From the NCBI RefSeq assembly GCF_013911965.1, contig NZ_JACESE010000004.1:1-64000 (forward strand): 64,000 nucleotides of DNA, in the 5' to 3' direction. Below, piece by piece: positions 41,826 through 50,471 of the stretch. A program made the position numbers and the translations under genes. Below the pieces are notes generated by a model, which saw only the letters and a list, made by a program, of their open reading frames with translations, searched no databases and was not told the origin of the DNA. The stretch's first letter is position 1. Each line of letters begins with the position of its first letter. Origin of the DNA: Phenylobacterium sp. Lineage in GTDB: Bacteria; Pseudomonadota; Alphaproteobacteria; Caulobacterales; Caulobacteraceae.

Positions 41826-41859
41826 GTCCCTCCCCCCACAAGGCTGTCTTCACCCTGCA

Positions 41860-41890
41860 GGCGGCGCGGAAACGCGCCGCCTCTTTCTTT
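41860..41890 (+). terminator. Terminator of hsp20
   Basis: Perfect 9-bp stem GGCGGCGCG / CGCGCCGCC with GAAA tetraloop, then TCTTTCTTT. Confidence 0.92.
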
Positions 41891-41903
41891 GAGCGGAGAG
41901 GTT

Positions 41904-43184
41904 TCAGGCGCCGAGGGTTTCCAGACCGAGCGCCAGCGACAGGTCCGCGCCGCGGAGGCTCGCCCCGCGCATCATGGCGCCGGAGAAGTCGCAGCCGCGG
42001 ACATCCGCCTCGTCGAGGATGGCGCTGGTCAGGTCCGCTCCTTGCGCGTTCACATAGCGCATCCGCGCATGATGCAGGTCGCCGCGGTTGACGCGGTCGG
42101 CGCTGAGCGGCAGCGGCCCGAGGATCGCCTCGCGCAGGTCGGCCTTGGTGAGCTTGGCGCCGGCGAGCTTGGCCCCGCGCAGGTCCGCGCCCCGCAGGCA
42201 GACCCCGCGCAGGTCGGCGTCCTCCAGATTGGCGCCCTGCAGGTGGACGCCCGCAAGGTCCAGGCCCACCAGGATCGCCCCCTTCGCGCTCATCACGCTG
42301 AGACGCAGGCCCCGCAGGCGCTGGTCCAGCGGCCGCAGGTCCTTGCCGTCGAAGCAGGCCGGCTTGCCTTCCCGACCGCCGGTCTTGCACCAGGTCTGGT
42401 TGGCGAGCGCCATCTGATAGTGGTCGCCGGCGAGGTCCATCGCCTCCTGGTCGGGCGCCGAAAGCGCCCCCTCCAGATTGGCGCCGGAGGTGCGCGCCTT
42501 GCGGATATCCACGCCCGTCAGGACCGAGTCGGCCAGTTGCGCGCCCTCGAGGTTGGCGCCCGCCACGTCGGCCCAGTCCATCATGGCGCCTTCGAGATTG
42601 GCGTCCTTCAGATTGGCGCGGTTGAGCTTGGCGCCCCGCAGCGAGCAGTCGGTGAAGTCCGTCGCGAAGGCGCTGACCTCCTCGAGCTGCGATCCGTCCA
42701 GGGTCGCGCCGGTGAGCTTGGCGTGGTCGAGCTCGCCCGAACGCTGGTGGTGGATCAGCGACGCCAGTCCCTTGGAGGGGTGGGGCACGGCGACCTGGCC
42801 GACGCGGAAGTCGGCCTGGGTGAGGTTCGCCTGGGTCAGGTCGGCGCCGCGCAGGCAGGCGCCGCGAAGGTCCGCGCGGCTGAGATTGGCCCGCCGCAGG
42901 TCGGCCTTGCGCAGGTCGCAGCCGAACAGGTTGGCGCGCTCGAGCTTCGTCCCGACGAGCTTGGCGCCATCGAAGATCGAGGCCGACAGGTCGGCGTCGC
43001 AGAGGTTGCGGCCCGAGAGGTCGACGCCCGTGAAGTCGATGAAGCGCAGGGCCGCCAGCTTTCCGCCCGGCCGACCGGTGATGAACCGCTCGTGCGCGGC
43101 GAGGACCATCTCGATCTCACCGAGGGAGAGCTTCCTGCGACCGGAAAGAGCGACGGCGGCCGACACGGGCGTTCCTATCTCCAT
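41904..43184 (-). CDS. Pentapeptide-repeat protein B
   Basis: 426 residues. Begins MEIGTPVSAAVALS, then an N-terminal segment shared with the neighbouring paralogue (AAHERFITGRPGGKLAALRF). Three blocks of A(D/N)LXX pentapeptides follow (about 50-120, 150-235, 310-420), separated by two inserts: one around residue 130 (VPHPSKGLASLIHHQRSGEL) and one around 270 (WCKTGGREGKPACFDGKDLR). Pentapeptide repeats fold into a right-handed square beta-helix; known roles include gyrase protection (Qnr/MfpA), but most are unassigned. No signal or membrane segment. ATG at 43184. Sixty-five nt after paralogue A, with a palindrome between. Confidence 0.85.
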   Translation of the reverse strand: MEIGTPVSAAVALSGRRKLSLGEIEMVLAAHERFITGRPGGKLAALRFIDFTGVDLSGRNLCDADLSASIFDGAKLVGTKLERANLFGCDLRKADLRRANLSRADLRGACLRGADLTQANLTQADFRVGQVAVPHPSKGLASLIHHQRSGELDHAKLTGATLDGSQLEEVSAFATDFTDCSLRGAKLNRANLKDANLEGAMMDWADVAGANLEGAQLADSVLTGVDIRKARTSGANLEGALSAPDQEAMDLAGDHYQMALANQTWCKTGGREGKPACFDGKDLRPLDQRLRGLRLSVMSAKGAILVGLDLAGVHLQGANLEDADLRGVCLRGADLRGAKLAGAKLTKADLREAILGPLPLSADRVNRGDLHHARMRYVNAQGADLTSAILDEADVRGCDFSGAMMRGASLRGADLSLALGLETLGA

Positions 43185-43234
43185 GTGAACGATTGTCGCG
43201 GCAATCTGCCGCACAAGTTCAAAACCAAGAGTTA

Positions 43235-43251
43235 AGAGAACGACGTTCTCT
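43235..43251. repeat. Perfect 17-nt dyad between pentapeptide-repeat genes
   Basis: AGAGAACG-A-CGTTCTCT, overlapping the TAG stop of paralogue A and 51 nt upstream of paralogue B. AT-rich GTTAA adjoins it. Could be an operator for an internal promoter or an mRNA hairpin; there is no T tract. Confidence 0.5.
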
Positions 43252-44512
43252 AGATGACGTCGGCCAGGCCCCGGGCGCCGGCGCGCTTCGCACGCGTGAG
43301 GTCGATCTGCTTGAGCTGCGCGCCGGTGAAGTTGGCGCGTGAGAGGTCGGCGTCCACGAGGACCGCCTGCCGGAAGTCGGCGCGGGCGCAGTCGGTGTTC
43401 TTGAGCGCCGCGCCGGTGAGGTTGCTGGGAAGCAGCCGGTTGGAGCCGATGAGCAGCGGGCCGAGTTGCGCGTCGCGCAGATCCGCGCCGGAGAGCTTGG
43501 CGCCCATCAGTCGCGCCCCGCGCAGGTCGGCGCGGCGGAGGTTGCAGGCGCGGAGGTCGGCGCCGTCGAGCTGCGCCCCCTGCATCTGCACGCCTTCCAT
43601 GTCGAGGCCGTAGAAGACCGCGCCCTTGGCCGAGAGGGCCGTCAGGTTGAAGCCGCGGATCGTCTCCAGGGCCCGCAGGTCGGCATTGTCGAAGACCGAC
43701 GGGCTGCCTTCCGCTCCGCCGGTTTCGCACCAGCGGGCGTGCTCGCGGATCATGGTCTTGTAGGGCAGGTCCGCCACCGCCATGCCGGCCGGCGCGTCGG
43801 TCAGGACGCCCTCCATCTCGGCCTTGCTGACGTTCCAGGCGAAGGTCTTGGCCCCCACGAGAATGGCGTCGCGCAGGTCGGCGCCAGCGAGGTCGGCGCC
43901 GGACAGGTCGGCCCCCTGCATGTTGGCGCCGCTCATGTTCGCCTGCTTCAGATTGGCCCGGACCAGCTTGGCGTCCTTGAGCACGGCGTCGGAGAAGTCG
44001 GCGCGGGCGGCCATCACGCCCGAAAGGCGCGAGCGCTCGAGATTGGCCCCGGCCAGGACCGCGCCCTGCACCTCGCCCGCCCGGGCCAGGTGTTCGAGGA
44101 TGCGCAGGCCGTGGTCGCGGTCGGCGGCGGCGATCGAGCCTTCGCGAAGGTCGGCCTCGAACAGGTCGGCGCCGGTCAGGTTCGCGCCGCGCAGGCAGGC
44201 GCCGCGCAGGTCGGCCCGCCGCAGGGAGGCGTCGACGAGATTGGCGCCCTGCATGTCGCAGCCGAACAGGTTGGCGTTGTCCAGGCGCGCGCCCTGCATC
44301 GTGCATTCGTTGAGGCAGGCGCCGGTGAAGTCGGCGTCCGACAGGTTGCGCCCGCGCAGGTCGACGCCGGTCAGGTCCTTCCAGGCGAACACCGCCCGGG
44401 CGCCGCCGGGGCGGGAGGTCCAAAGACGGTCATGCTTGGCGCACACCGCATCGACCTCGGCCTGGGTGAGGCGCCGGAGTTCGGGGATCGAGGCGGGGCG
44501 GGCGGAGAGCAT
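43250..44512 (-). CDS. Pentapeptide-repeat protein A
   Basis: 420 residues with the same layout as paralogue B: N-terminal segment LTQAEVDAVCAKHDRLWTSR then PGGARAVFAWKDLTGVDLRG, and three pentapeptide-repeat blocks (about 48-120, 145-225, 285-410) interrupted by an insert near residue 130 (DRDHGLRILEHLARAGEV) and another near 255 (WCETGGAEGSPSVFDNADLR). Conservation of both inserts, W-C-x-T-G-G-x-E-G-x-P especially, between two otherwise diverged paralogues suggests function. Cytoplasmic. First of the two genes; 66 nt downstream of the deaminase gene. Function unknown. Confidence 0.85.
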   Translation of the reverse strand: MLSARPASIPELRRLTQAEVDAVCAKHDRLWTSRPGGARAVFAWKDLTGVDLRGRNLSDADFTGACLNECTMQGARLDNANLFGCDMQGANLVDASLRRADLRGACLRGANLTGADLFEADLREGSIAAADRDHGLRILEHLARAGEVQGAVLAGANLERSRLSGVMAARADFSDAVLKDAKLVRANLKQANMSGANMQGADLSGADLAGADLRDAILVGAKTFAWNVSKAEMEGVLTDAPAGMAVADLPYKTMIREHARWCETGGAEGSPSVFDNADLRALETIRGFNLTALSAKGAVFYGLDMEGVQMQGAQLDGADLRACNLRRADLRGARLMGAKLSGADLRDAQLGPLLIGSNRLLPSNLTGAALKNTDCARADFRQAVLVDADLSRANFTGAQLKQIDLTRAKRAGARGLADVI

Positions 44513-44578
44513 GGGGGCCGGTTGCAGCGAGCGTCGCCTGAGCCTACGGCCGCAAGATTAACGAGCCCCTTCCGCGTC

Positions 44579-45022
44579 TTAGCCTTTTGCCGGGCGATAG
44601 GCCTCGTAGAGGCGCGCGGCCTCCGCCTCCAGCAGCCCCCATTCCACGGCCACGCCGGCGGCCCGCAGATGGGCGGGTCCCTGCTCGGCGGCGAAGACGG
44701 AGGCGTCACGGCTGGCGATGACGACCCGCGCCACGCCAGCCTCCGCCAGGCGGCGGGCGCAGGAGGCGGCGCCGGAGGAGCGGACGCCGCAGGGTTCGAG
44801 CGTCACATAGGCCGTGGCGCCCGCCGCCTGGCCGCCGGCCGCGGCCAGGGCCAGCTCCTCGGCGTGAGGCCGGCCGCCATCGCCCGTGGCGCCCTCGCCC
44901 AGCACCCGCTCGCCGGCGGCGATGACGCAGCCGACGGCGGGGTTGGCCCCTGTCCGCCCGAGCTGGCCGCGCGCCAGTTCGATGGCGCGGCGCATGTGCG
45001 AGATGTCGAGCGCCCGGCTCAA
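44579..45022 (-). CDS. Stand-alone RibD-like deaminase domain protein
   Basis: 147 residues covering only the deaminase half of bifunctional Rib[30 protein letters not shown], the zinc histidine in PHAEELALA and cysteines in [17 protein letters not shown]. The reductase half is absent. The Cys-to-Cys interval has nine residues instead of the eight of typical RibD (PCSHYGRTPPC), and its His is missing. It may deaminate a pyrimidine or a modified base or nucleotide rather than the riboflavin intermediate. Start probably TTG at 45022, overlapping the gpmA stop as TTGA; an ATG at 44995 would cut into the first helix. Confidence 0.72.
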   Translation of the reverse strand: MSRALDISHMRRAIELARGQLGRTGANPAVGCVIAAGERVLGEGATGDGGRPHAEELALAAAGGQAAGATAYVTLEPCGVRSSGAASCARRLAEAGVARVVIASRDASVFAAEQGPAHLRAAGVAVEWGLLEAEAARLYEAYRPAKG

Positions 45023-45732
45023 CCGACCGCCGGCAAGGCCTGGGCGCGGCTCTCGTCGAGATAGCGCGCCGACACCGGCTTCAGGTCGTCGGTAAGCTCG
45101 ATCAGCAGCGGATTGCCGGTGGGGATCTCCACGCCGACGATGTCGTCGTCGCCGACGGCGAAGAGGAGCTTGACGATGGCCCGCAGGGAATTGCCGTGGG
45201 CGGCCACCAGCAGGGTCTGCCCGGCCTTCAGGTCCGGCGTGATCTGCGCCTCCCAGTAGGGCTGCACGCGGTCGAGCGTGGTCTTCAGGCTCTCGGTGTC
45301 GGGCAGGACGGCGCCGGCGTAGCGGCGATCCTTGGAGAAGTCGAACGCGCCGCCGGGCGCGAGCGGCGGCGGCGGCACGTCGTAGGATCGGCGCCAGATC
45401 TTCACCTGCTCCTCGCCGTGCTTCTCCGCCGTCTCGGCCTTGTTCAGGCCGGTCAGGCCGCCGTAGTGGCGCTCGTTCAGCCGCCAGTCCTTGACCTCGG
45501 GCACATAGGCCTGGCCGGCCGCGGCGAGCGCCAGCCAGCAGGTGCGGATGGCCCGCGTGAGCACCGAGGTGTAGGCCCGGTCGATCTGCAGCCCCGCGGC
45601 CTTGATCAGCTCGCCGCCCTTGGTCGCCTGGGCCTCGCCCTCGGCCGTCAGGTCGACATCGACCCAGCCGGTGAAGCGGTTTTCCAGATTCCATTGGCTC
45701 TGGCCGTGACGCAGCAGGACGAGGGTCGGCAC
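45019..45732 (-). CDS. gpmA: 2,3-bisphosphoglycerate-dependent phosphoglycerate mutase
   Basis: 237 residues. Interconverts 3- and 2-phosphoglycerate in glycolysis/gluconeogenesis. Phosphohistidine motif [18 protein letters not shown] (His9), [18 protein letters not shown] and [15 protein letters not shown] are intact. Start is GTG at 45732 with AAGGAG upstream. Overlaps the deaminase gene by 4 nt, so the two are translated together, an unusual partner for a glycolytic enzyme. Confidence 0.95.
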   Translation of the reverse strand: MPTLVLLRHGQSQWNLENRFTGWVDVDLTAEGEAQATKGGELIKAAGLQIDRAYTSVLTRAIRTCWLALAAAGQAYVPEVKDWRLNERHYGGLTGLNKAETAEKHGEEQVKIWRRSYDVPPPPLAPGGAFDFSKDRRYAGAVLPDTESLKTTLDRVQPYWEAQITPDLKAGQTLLVAAHGNSLRAIVKLLFAVGDDDIVGVEIPTGNPLLIELTDDLKPVSARYLDESRAQALPAVG

Positions 45733-45852
45733 TGGGAGATCTCCTTGGGCGGCGGGACGCGTTCCGGCTAGGGCGCGGCCTTGCCGCCGTCAAGGCGCAG
45801 AGCGCCCGAACGCCATGGCCCCGACGCGGGCGAGGCGCTATACCGAACCGCG

Positions 45853-46098
45853 ATGTTCGACCGTCTGTTCTTCCCGCTTCTGGGCCTGGCGACCGTGCTG
45901 ACGGTGGCGCTGGCCCTCGTCTGGCCCCAGGGCCTCGGCGCCCGCTCGCCCGGCCCCTTCGGCCACACGCCCGTCCTGCAGACGCCTGAGATGCAGGCGG
46001 CCATGAAGCGGCAGACCGAGGCCTCGCAGCGCCGCATCGAAGCCGCCCGTGAGGCGGTCCAGGACCTGCAGACCCAAGCCGTTACACCCGATCCATGA
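45853..46098 (+). CDS. Small single-span membrane protein ahead of kdsD
   Basis: 81 residues: one N-terminal hydrophobic helix (LFFPLLGLATVLTVALALVW, residues 5-24), a short periplasmic-type Gly/Pro stretch, and a charged helix (MQAAMKRQTEASQRRIEAAR) with coiled-coil character. No recognised family. Its TGA overlaps the kdsD ATG (ATGA), so translation is coupled and some tie to LPS or KDO metabolism is possible. Start ATG at 45853 has no strong ribosome site. Confidence 0.6.
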   Translation: MFDRLFFPLLGLATVLTVALALVWPQGLGARSPGPFGHTPVLQTPEMQAAMKRQTEASQRRIEAAREAVQDLQTQAVTPDP

Positions 46099-47063
46099 CC
46101 GCAAGCTTCGACGCCGTCGCGGTGGGCCGCCGCGTTCTGGCCACCGAGTCCTCCGCCCTGGCCCTGCAGGCCGACGCGCTGGACGGCGATTTCACCGCCG
46201 CCGTCGACCTGCTGTTCGCCGCCCGCGGCCGCATCGCCTGCACCGGCATCGGCAAGTCCGGCCACGTGGCGCGCAAGATCGCCGCCACCTTCGCCTCCAC
46301 CGGCACGGCGGCCTTTTTCGTCCACGCGTCGGAGGCCAGCCACGGCGATCTGGGCATGATCGGCCAGGACGACGTGGTGCTGGCCCTGTCGAAGTCCGGG
46401 GAAGCGCGGGAGCTGGCCGACATCCTGGCCTACGCCAAACGCTTCCGAATCCCGCTGATCGCCCTGACCGCCGTGCGCGAGAGCACCCTCGGCGCGGCCG
46501 CCGACGTCATCCTGCAGCTGGCCGACGGCGCGGAGGCCACGGCCGAGGTCAACGCCCCGACCACCTCCACCACGCTGCAGATCGCGCTCGGCGACGCCTT
46601 GGCCGTGGCGCTCCTGGAGCGGCGCGGCTTCACAGCCGGCGACTTCAAGACCTTCCATCCCGGCGGAAAGCTGGGCGCCATGCTGCGCACGGTCGGCGAC
46701 CTGATGCACGGCCCGGGCGAGCTGCCGCTGGTCAGCCACGACACGCCCATGCCGCAGGCCCTGCTGGTCATGACCGAAAAGCGCTGGGGCATCGTCGGCG
46801 TCACCGATGCGGACGGCCGCCTGGTCGGCGCCGTCACCGACGGCGACCTGCGCCGCCATATCGACGGCCTGCTCTCCCACACTGCGGGCGAGGTGATGAC
46901 GCCGGGGCCGAAGAAGACCGTGCCGCCGGGCATGATGGCCTCCGAGGCCCTGGCCCTGATGAGCGATCCTCCGCCGTCCGTCACCGTCCTGTTCGTGGTC
47001 GAGGACGACCGGCCCGTAGGCATTCTCCACGTCCACGACCTGCTTCGGGCAGGCGTGATGTAG
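46095..47063 (+). CDS. kdsD: D-arabinose 5-phosphate isomerase (KpsF/GutQ family)
   Basis: 322 residues. Converts ribulose 5-phosphate to arabinose 5-phosphate, the first step of KDO synthesis for LPS. SIS domain (about 35-170) with GRIACTGIGKSGHVARKIAA, STGTAAFFVHASEASHGDLG and NAPTTSTTLQIALGDALAVA, then two CBS domains (about 200-320). Length and layout match KdsD. Located in a cluster of sugar-phosphate enzymes; 95 nt before the phosphomannomutase gene. Confidence 0.94.
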   Translation: MTASFDAVAVGRRVLATESSALALQADALDGDFTAAVDLLFAARGRIACTGIGKSGHVARKIAATFASTGTAAFFVHASEASHGDLGMIGQDDVVLALSKSGEARELADILAYAKRFRIPLIALTAVRESTLGAAADVILQLADGAEATAEVNAPTTSTTLQIALGDALAVALLERRGFTAGDFKTFHPGGKLGAMLRTVGDLMHGPGELPLVSHDTPMPQALLVMTEKRWGIVGVTDADGRLVGAVTDGDLRRHIDGLLSHTAGEVMTPGPKKTVPPGMMASEALALMSDPPPSVTVLFVVEDDRPVGILHVHDLLRAGVM

Positions 47064-47158
47064 CAACCGTCGCGAACCCACAGTAGAGGCTGCGCGTTCG
47101 GCTAGCCTCCAGGCTTGATTTCCACCGAAAGCTGTTTCGACCCACCTGCGGAGCCCAG

Positions 47159-48661
47159 ATGCTGTCAGCCCCTCGCGCCGACCTCGCCGTGAACACCCTC
47201 GCCTACGAGACCCAGCCGCTGGTCAAGGCGACGGGCTTTCGCGAATACGACGCCCGCTGGCTCTTCGGGCCGGACCTCAACCTTCTGGGCGTCGAGGCGC
47301 TGGGCCTGGGGCTGGGCACGCTGATCCACGAGATGGGCCAGAAGAAGATCGTGGTCGGCCACGACTTCCGCTCCTACTCGCTCTCCATCAAGCAGGCCCT
47401 GACCCTGGGCCTGGTGGCGGCCGGATGCGAGGTTCTGGACATCGGCCTGGCGCTGTCGCCCATCGCCTACTTCGCGCAGTTCGACCTCGACGCCCCCTGC
47501 GTGGCCATGGTCACCGCCAGCCACAACGAGAACGGCTGGACCGGCGTGAAGATGGGGGCCCAGCGCCCCCTGACCTTCGGCCCCGACGAGATGGGCCGGC
47601 TGAAGGAGATCGTGCTGTCGGGCAAGTGGGAGCAGCGCCCCGGCGGCAGCCTCACCCACGTCTCCGGCGTCACCGAGCGCTACATCGAGGACGTGGCCAG
47701 CCGCGCCAGCCTGAAGCGCCCGCTCAAGGTGGTCTGCGCCTGCGGCAACGGCACGGCCGGGGCCTTCGCGCCCGAGGCGCTGCGCAGGATGGGCGTGGCC
47801 GTCGTCTACGAGATGGACTGCGAGCTGGACTGGACCTTCCCCAAGTACAATCCCAACCCGGAAGACCAGGAGATGCTGCACGCCATGGCCAAGGCCGTGC
47901 GCGAGTACGGCGCCGATGTCGCCCTGGGCTTCGATGGCGACGGGGACCGCTGCGGCGTGGTCGACGACGAGGGCGAGGAGATCTTCGCCGACAAGATCGG
48001 CCTGATGCTGGCGCGCGACCTCTCGGCCCTGCACAAGGACGCCACCTTCGTCGTGGATGTGAAGTCCACCGGTCTCTACGCCACCGACGAGGTGCTGAAG
48101 GCCAACGGCGCGACCACCGTCTACTGGAAGACCGGCCACTCCTACATCAAGCGCAAGACCGCCGAGCTGAAGGCCCTGGCGGGCTTCGAGAAGAGCGGCC
48201 ACTTCTTCTTCAACGATCCCATCGGCCGCGGCTATGACGACGGCCTGGTGGCGGCTGCGGCCATCCTGTCGATGCTGGACCGCAATCCCGACAAGAAGCT
48301 CTCGGACCTGAAGAAGGCCCTGCCGGTCGCCTACACCTCTCTGACCATGTCGCCGCACTGCCCCGACGAGGAGAAGTACGGCGTGGTCGACAGGATCGTC
48401 AGCGAATACCAGGCCCTGCGCGACCAGGGCGGGACGATCCTGGGCCGCAAGATCGTCGACCTGATCACGGTCAACGGCGTGCGCGTGGCCCTGGAGGACG
48501 GCTCGTGGGTGCTGGTGCGCGCCTCGTCCAACAAGCCGGAGATCGTGGTGGTGGTGGAGAGCACGTCGTCGGCCGACGACATGCGCGCCCTCTTCCGCGA
48601 AGAGGTCAAGCCGCGGCTGGCCAAGCATCCGCAGGTGGGCGCCTACAATCAGGAAGTCTGA
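47159..48661 (+). CDS. Phosphomannomutase/phosphoglucomutase
   Basis: 500 residues, alpha-D-phosphohexomutase superfamily of the AlgC/ManB type. Active-site serine in TASHNENGWTGVKMG, magnesium site DGDGDRCG (about residue 260), sugar-binding GHFFFND and phosphate-binding RASSNKPEIVV are all present. Converts mannose 6-P/glucose 6-P to the 1-phosphates for GDP-mannose or, with galU, UDP-glucose. It is longer at the N-terminus than Pseudomonas AlgC (about 460 residues). Ribosome site is weak. Downstream neighbour on the other strand is a 53-residue membrane protein. Confidence 0.92.
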   Translation: MLSAPRADLAVNTLAYETQPLVKATGFREYDARWLFGPDLNLLGVEALGLGLGTLIHEMGQKKIVVGHDFRSYSLSIKQALTLGLVAAGCEVLDIGLALSPIAYFAQFDLDAPCVAMVTASHNENGWTGVKMGAQRPLTFGPDEMGRLKEIVLSGKWEQRPGGSLTHVSGVTERYIEDVASRASLKRPLKVVCACGNGTAGAFAPEALRRMGVAVVYEMDCELDWTFPKYNPNPEDQEMLHAMAKAVREYGADVALGFDGDGDRCGVVDDEGEEIFADKIGLMLARDLSALHKDATFVVDVKSTGLYATDEVLKANGATTVYWKTGHSYIKRKTAELKALAGFEKSGHFFFNDPIGRGYDDGLVAAAAILSMLDRNPDKKLSDLKKALPVAYTSLTMSPHCPDEEKYGVVDRIVSEYQALRDQGGTILGRKIVDLITVNGVRVALEDGSWVLVRASSNKPEIVVVVESTSSADDMRALFREEVKPRLAKHPQVGAYNQEV

Positions 48662-48722
48662 CATGCGTCAGGGATCGGCTCACCGTTCGGTGGGTCGATC
48701 CGGACGCACGATGCGGGCGAAA

Positions 48723-48884
48723 TCAGCCCAGGGCGAAGAGGCTGATCAGCTGCTGGCCGATGAAGACGGCCCCGGCCCAGAAGGCGGCGGCGAGGAATCC
48801 GACGAAGGCGAGACAGGCCACCGAGGCTGCGCCCCGCTGCGTGCCCGTCGCCCTACGCCCTGCAATGGCAGAGTCGCGAGCCAT
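48723..48884 (-). CDS. 53-residue single-span membrane protein
   Basis: A short gene with GGGAGAAA ribosome site before the ATG at 48884 and TGA at 48723. The protein has a basic N-terminus (MARDSAIAGRRATGTQRG) and one hydrophobic helix (residues 20-50, with VGFLAAAFWAGAVFIGQQLI). No family recognised. The good ribosome site and clean membrane-protein pattern support it; it lies in a 330-nt gap otherwise empty. Confidence 0.6.
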   Translation of the reverse strand: MARDSAIAGRRATGTQRGAASVACLAFVGFLAAAFWAGAVFIGQQLISLFALG

Positions 48885-48990
48885 GACGTTTCTCCCAGTC
48901 ATTCTATGTCTCCGGACCGGTCGAGCGGCCAGGACATTACGAGACTGACATAATTCGCCGAGGCTGAACAGGGTTGCTGAAAGCCTTCCG

Positions 48991-50343
48991 TCAGGCGGCG
49001 GCCTGACGCACCACGCCGGCCAGTTCGTGGACGATCTCGAAGATCAGTTTCTCGTCGTCGCCCTCCGCCATGATGCGGATCAGGGGCTCGGTGCCCGAGG
49101 CGCGGACGAGCAGGCGCCCGCCGCCGTTCAGCCGCTCCTCGGCCTGGGCGATGGCGCCCTTCACCTTTTCGCTCTCCAGCGGGCGGCCGCCGCCGAAGCG
49201 CACGTTTTCGAGGAGCTGGGGCACCGGCTCGAACTGGCGGGCCAGCGCGCTCATCGGCTTGTCGGCCTCCTTGAGCACGGCCAGCACCTGCAGGGCGGCC
49301 AGAAGCCCGTCGCCCGTCGTGGAGAAGTCCGACAGGATCACGTGGCCGGACTGTTCGCCGCCGAGATTGTAGCCGCCTTCGCGCATGCGCATCATGACCG
49401 AGCGGTCGCCCACCGGCGTGCGCTCGAGCTTCAGCTGCCGCGCCGCCAGGAAGCGCTCGAGGCCGAGGTTGGACATCACCGTGGCGACCACGCCGCCGCC
49501 CGCCAGCCGGCCGCGTTTGGCCCAATGGTCGGCGATCAGCGCCATGATCTGGTCGCCGTCGACCACGCGTCCGGTCTCGTCGCAGATCACCAGGCGATCG
49601 GCGTCGCCGTCCAGCGCGATGCCGATATCGGCGCGATACTCCTTCACCATCTTGGCCATGGCCTCGGGATGGGTGGAGCCGCACTCGCTGTTGATGTTGA
49701 AGCCGTTCGGCTCGACGCCCAGCTTGATGACCTCGGCGCCCAGTTCGTAGAGGGCCGTCGGCGCCACCTTGTAGGCCGCGCCATTGGCGCAATCGATGAC
49801 GATGCGCAGGCCGTTCAGGCCCAGCCGCCGCGGGAAGGTGGCCTTGGCGATCTCGACGTAGCGGGCCTGCGAATCGTCGATGCGCGAGACCCGGCCGAGC
49901 GCCTCGGGGGCGGCCAGCCGCTCCTGCAGCCCCTCGTCCATCAGGGCCTCGATTTCCAGCTCGCGCTCGTCGGAGAGCTTGAAGCCGTCGGGACCGAACA
50001 GCTTGATGCCGTTGTCGGAAAAGGCGTTGTGCGAGGCGCTGATCATCACGCCCAGATCGGCGCGCATGGAGCGCGTCATCATGGCGACGCCCGGCGTCGG
50101 CATGGGCCCCAGCAGCCGCACGTCCATGCCCACGCTGGCGAATCCGGCCACCAGCGCAGGCTCGATCATGTAGCCGGACAGACGCGTGTCCTTGCCGATG
50201 ACCACGAGGTGGCGGCGCTCGTCCCTGGACATGAAGACCTTGCCGGCGGCCATGCCGACCCGCAGGGCGACCTCGGCGGTCATCGGATGGCGATTGGCCT
50301 CGCCCCGAATGCCGTCGGTTCCGAAGTAGGCGCGCTTGGACAT
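48991..50343 (-). CDS. glmM: Phosphoglucosamine mutase
   Basis: 450 residues. Converts glucosamine 6-P to glucosamine 1-P for UDP-GlcNAc. [12 protein letters not shown] at the start, active-site serine loop [20 protein letters not shown], magnesium site ALDGDADRL and the phosphate loop [13 protein letters not shown] mark GlmM rather than a hexose mutase. ATG at 50343 (MSKRAYFG) preferred over GTG at 50355. It is divergent from glmS, so the two consecutive steps share one 128-nt control region. glmU is not in view. Confidence 0.96.
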   Translation of the reverse strand: MSKRAYFGTDGIRGEANRHPMTAEVALRVGMAAGKVFMSRDERRHLVVIGKDTRLSGYMIEPALVAGFASVGMDVRLLGPMPTPGVAMMTRSMRADLGVMISASHNAFSDNGIKLFGPDGFKLSDERELEIEALMDEGLQERLAAPEALGRVSRIDDSQARYVEIAKATFPRRLGLNGLRIVIDCANGAAYKVAPTALYELGAEVIKLGVEPNGFNINSECGSTHPEAMAKMVKEYRADIGIALDGDADRLVICDETGRVVDGDQIMALIADHWAKRGRLAGGGVVATVMSNLGLERFLAARQLKLERTPVGDRSVMMRMREGGYNLGGEQSGHVILSDFSTTGDGLLAALQVLAVLKEADKPMSALARQFEPVPQLLENVRFGGGRPLESEKVKGAIAQAEERLNGGGRLLVRASGTEPLIRIMAEGDDEKLIFEIVHELAGVVRQAAA

Positions 50344-50384
50344 GGTGGAACTCACGAAAAGATCGGAAACCCAGATTTAGTCGA

Positions 50385-50450
50385 CCCCGCGTTTGCGAAT
50401 GCTAAAGGCGGCGCGGGGCGAGAGATTAGACATGTCGGGCGATCCCGACA
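50385..50450. repeat. Two inverted repeats in the glmM-glmS intergenic region
   Basis: CCCCGCG / CGCGGGG arms at 50385-50391 and 50412-50418, and a tight hairpin TGTCGGG-CGAT-CCCGACA at 50433-50450, ending 6 nt before the glmS ribosome site (GGAGTGAGG). The second could hinder glmS translation or be an operator shared with glmM. Confidence 0.45.
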
Positions 50451-50471
50451 AAGCGGAGTGAGGTTTGGCCC

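Noticed and set aside
42000-44300. Repetitive DNA pattern possibly a tandem repeat or CRISPR array
   Set aside because: The 15-nt periodicity is the coding signature of pentapeptide repeats; there are no constant repeats with unique spacers.
41904-44423. 839-residue minus-strand frame running through both pentapeptide genes
   Set aside because: Only its C-terminal half (from 43184) is in the pentapeptide frame; the rest is an out-of-frame reading of paralogue A. The ATG at 43184 restores a proper start.
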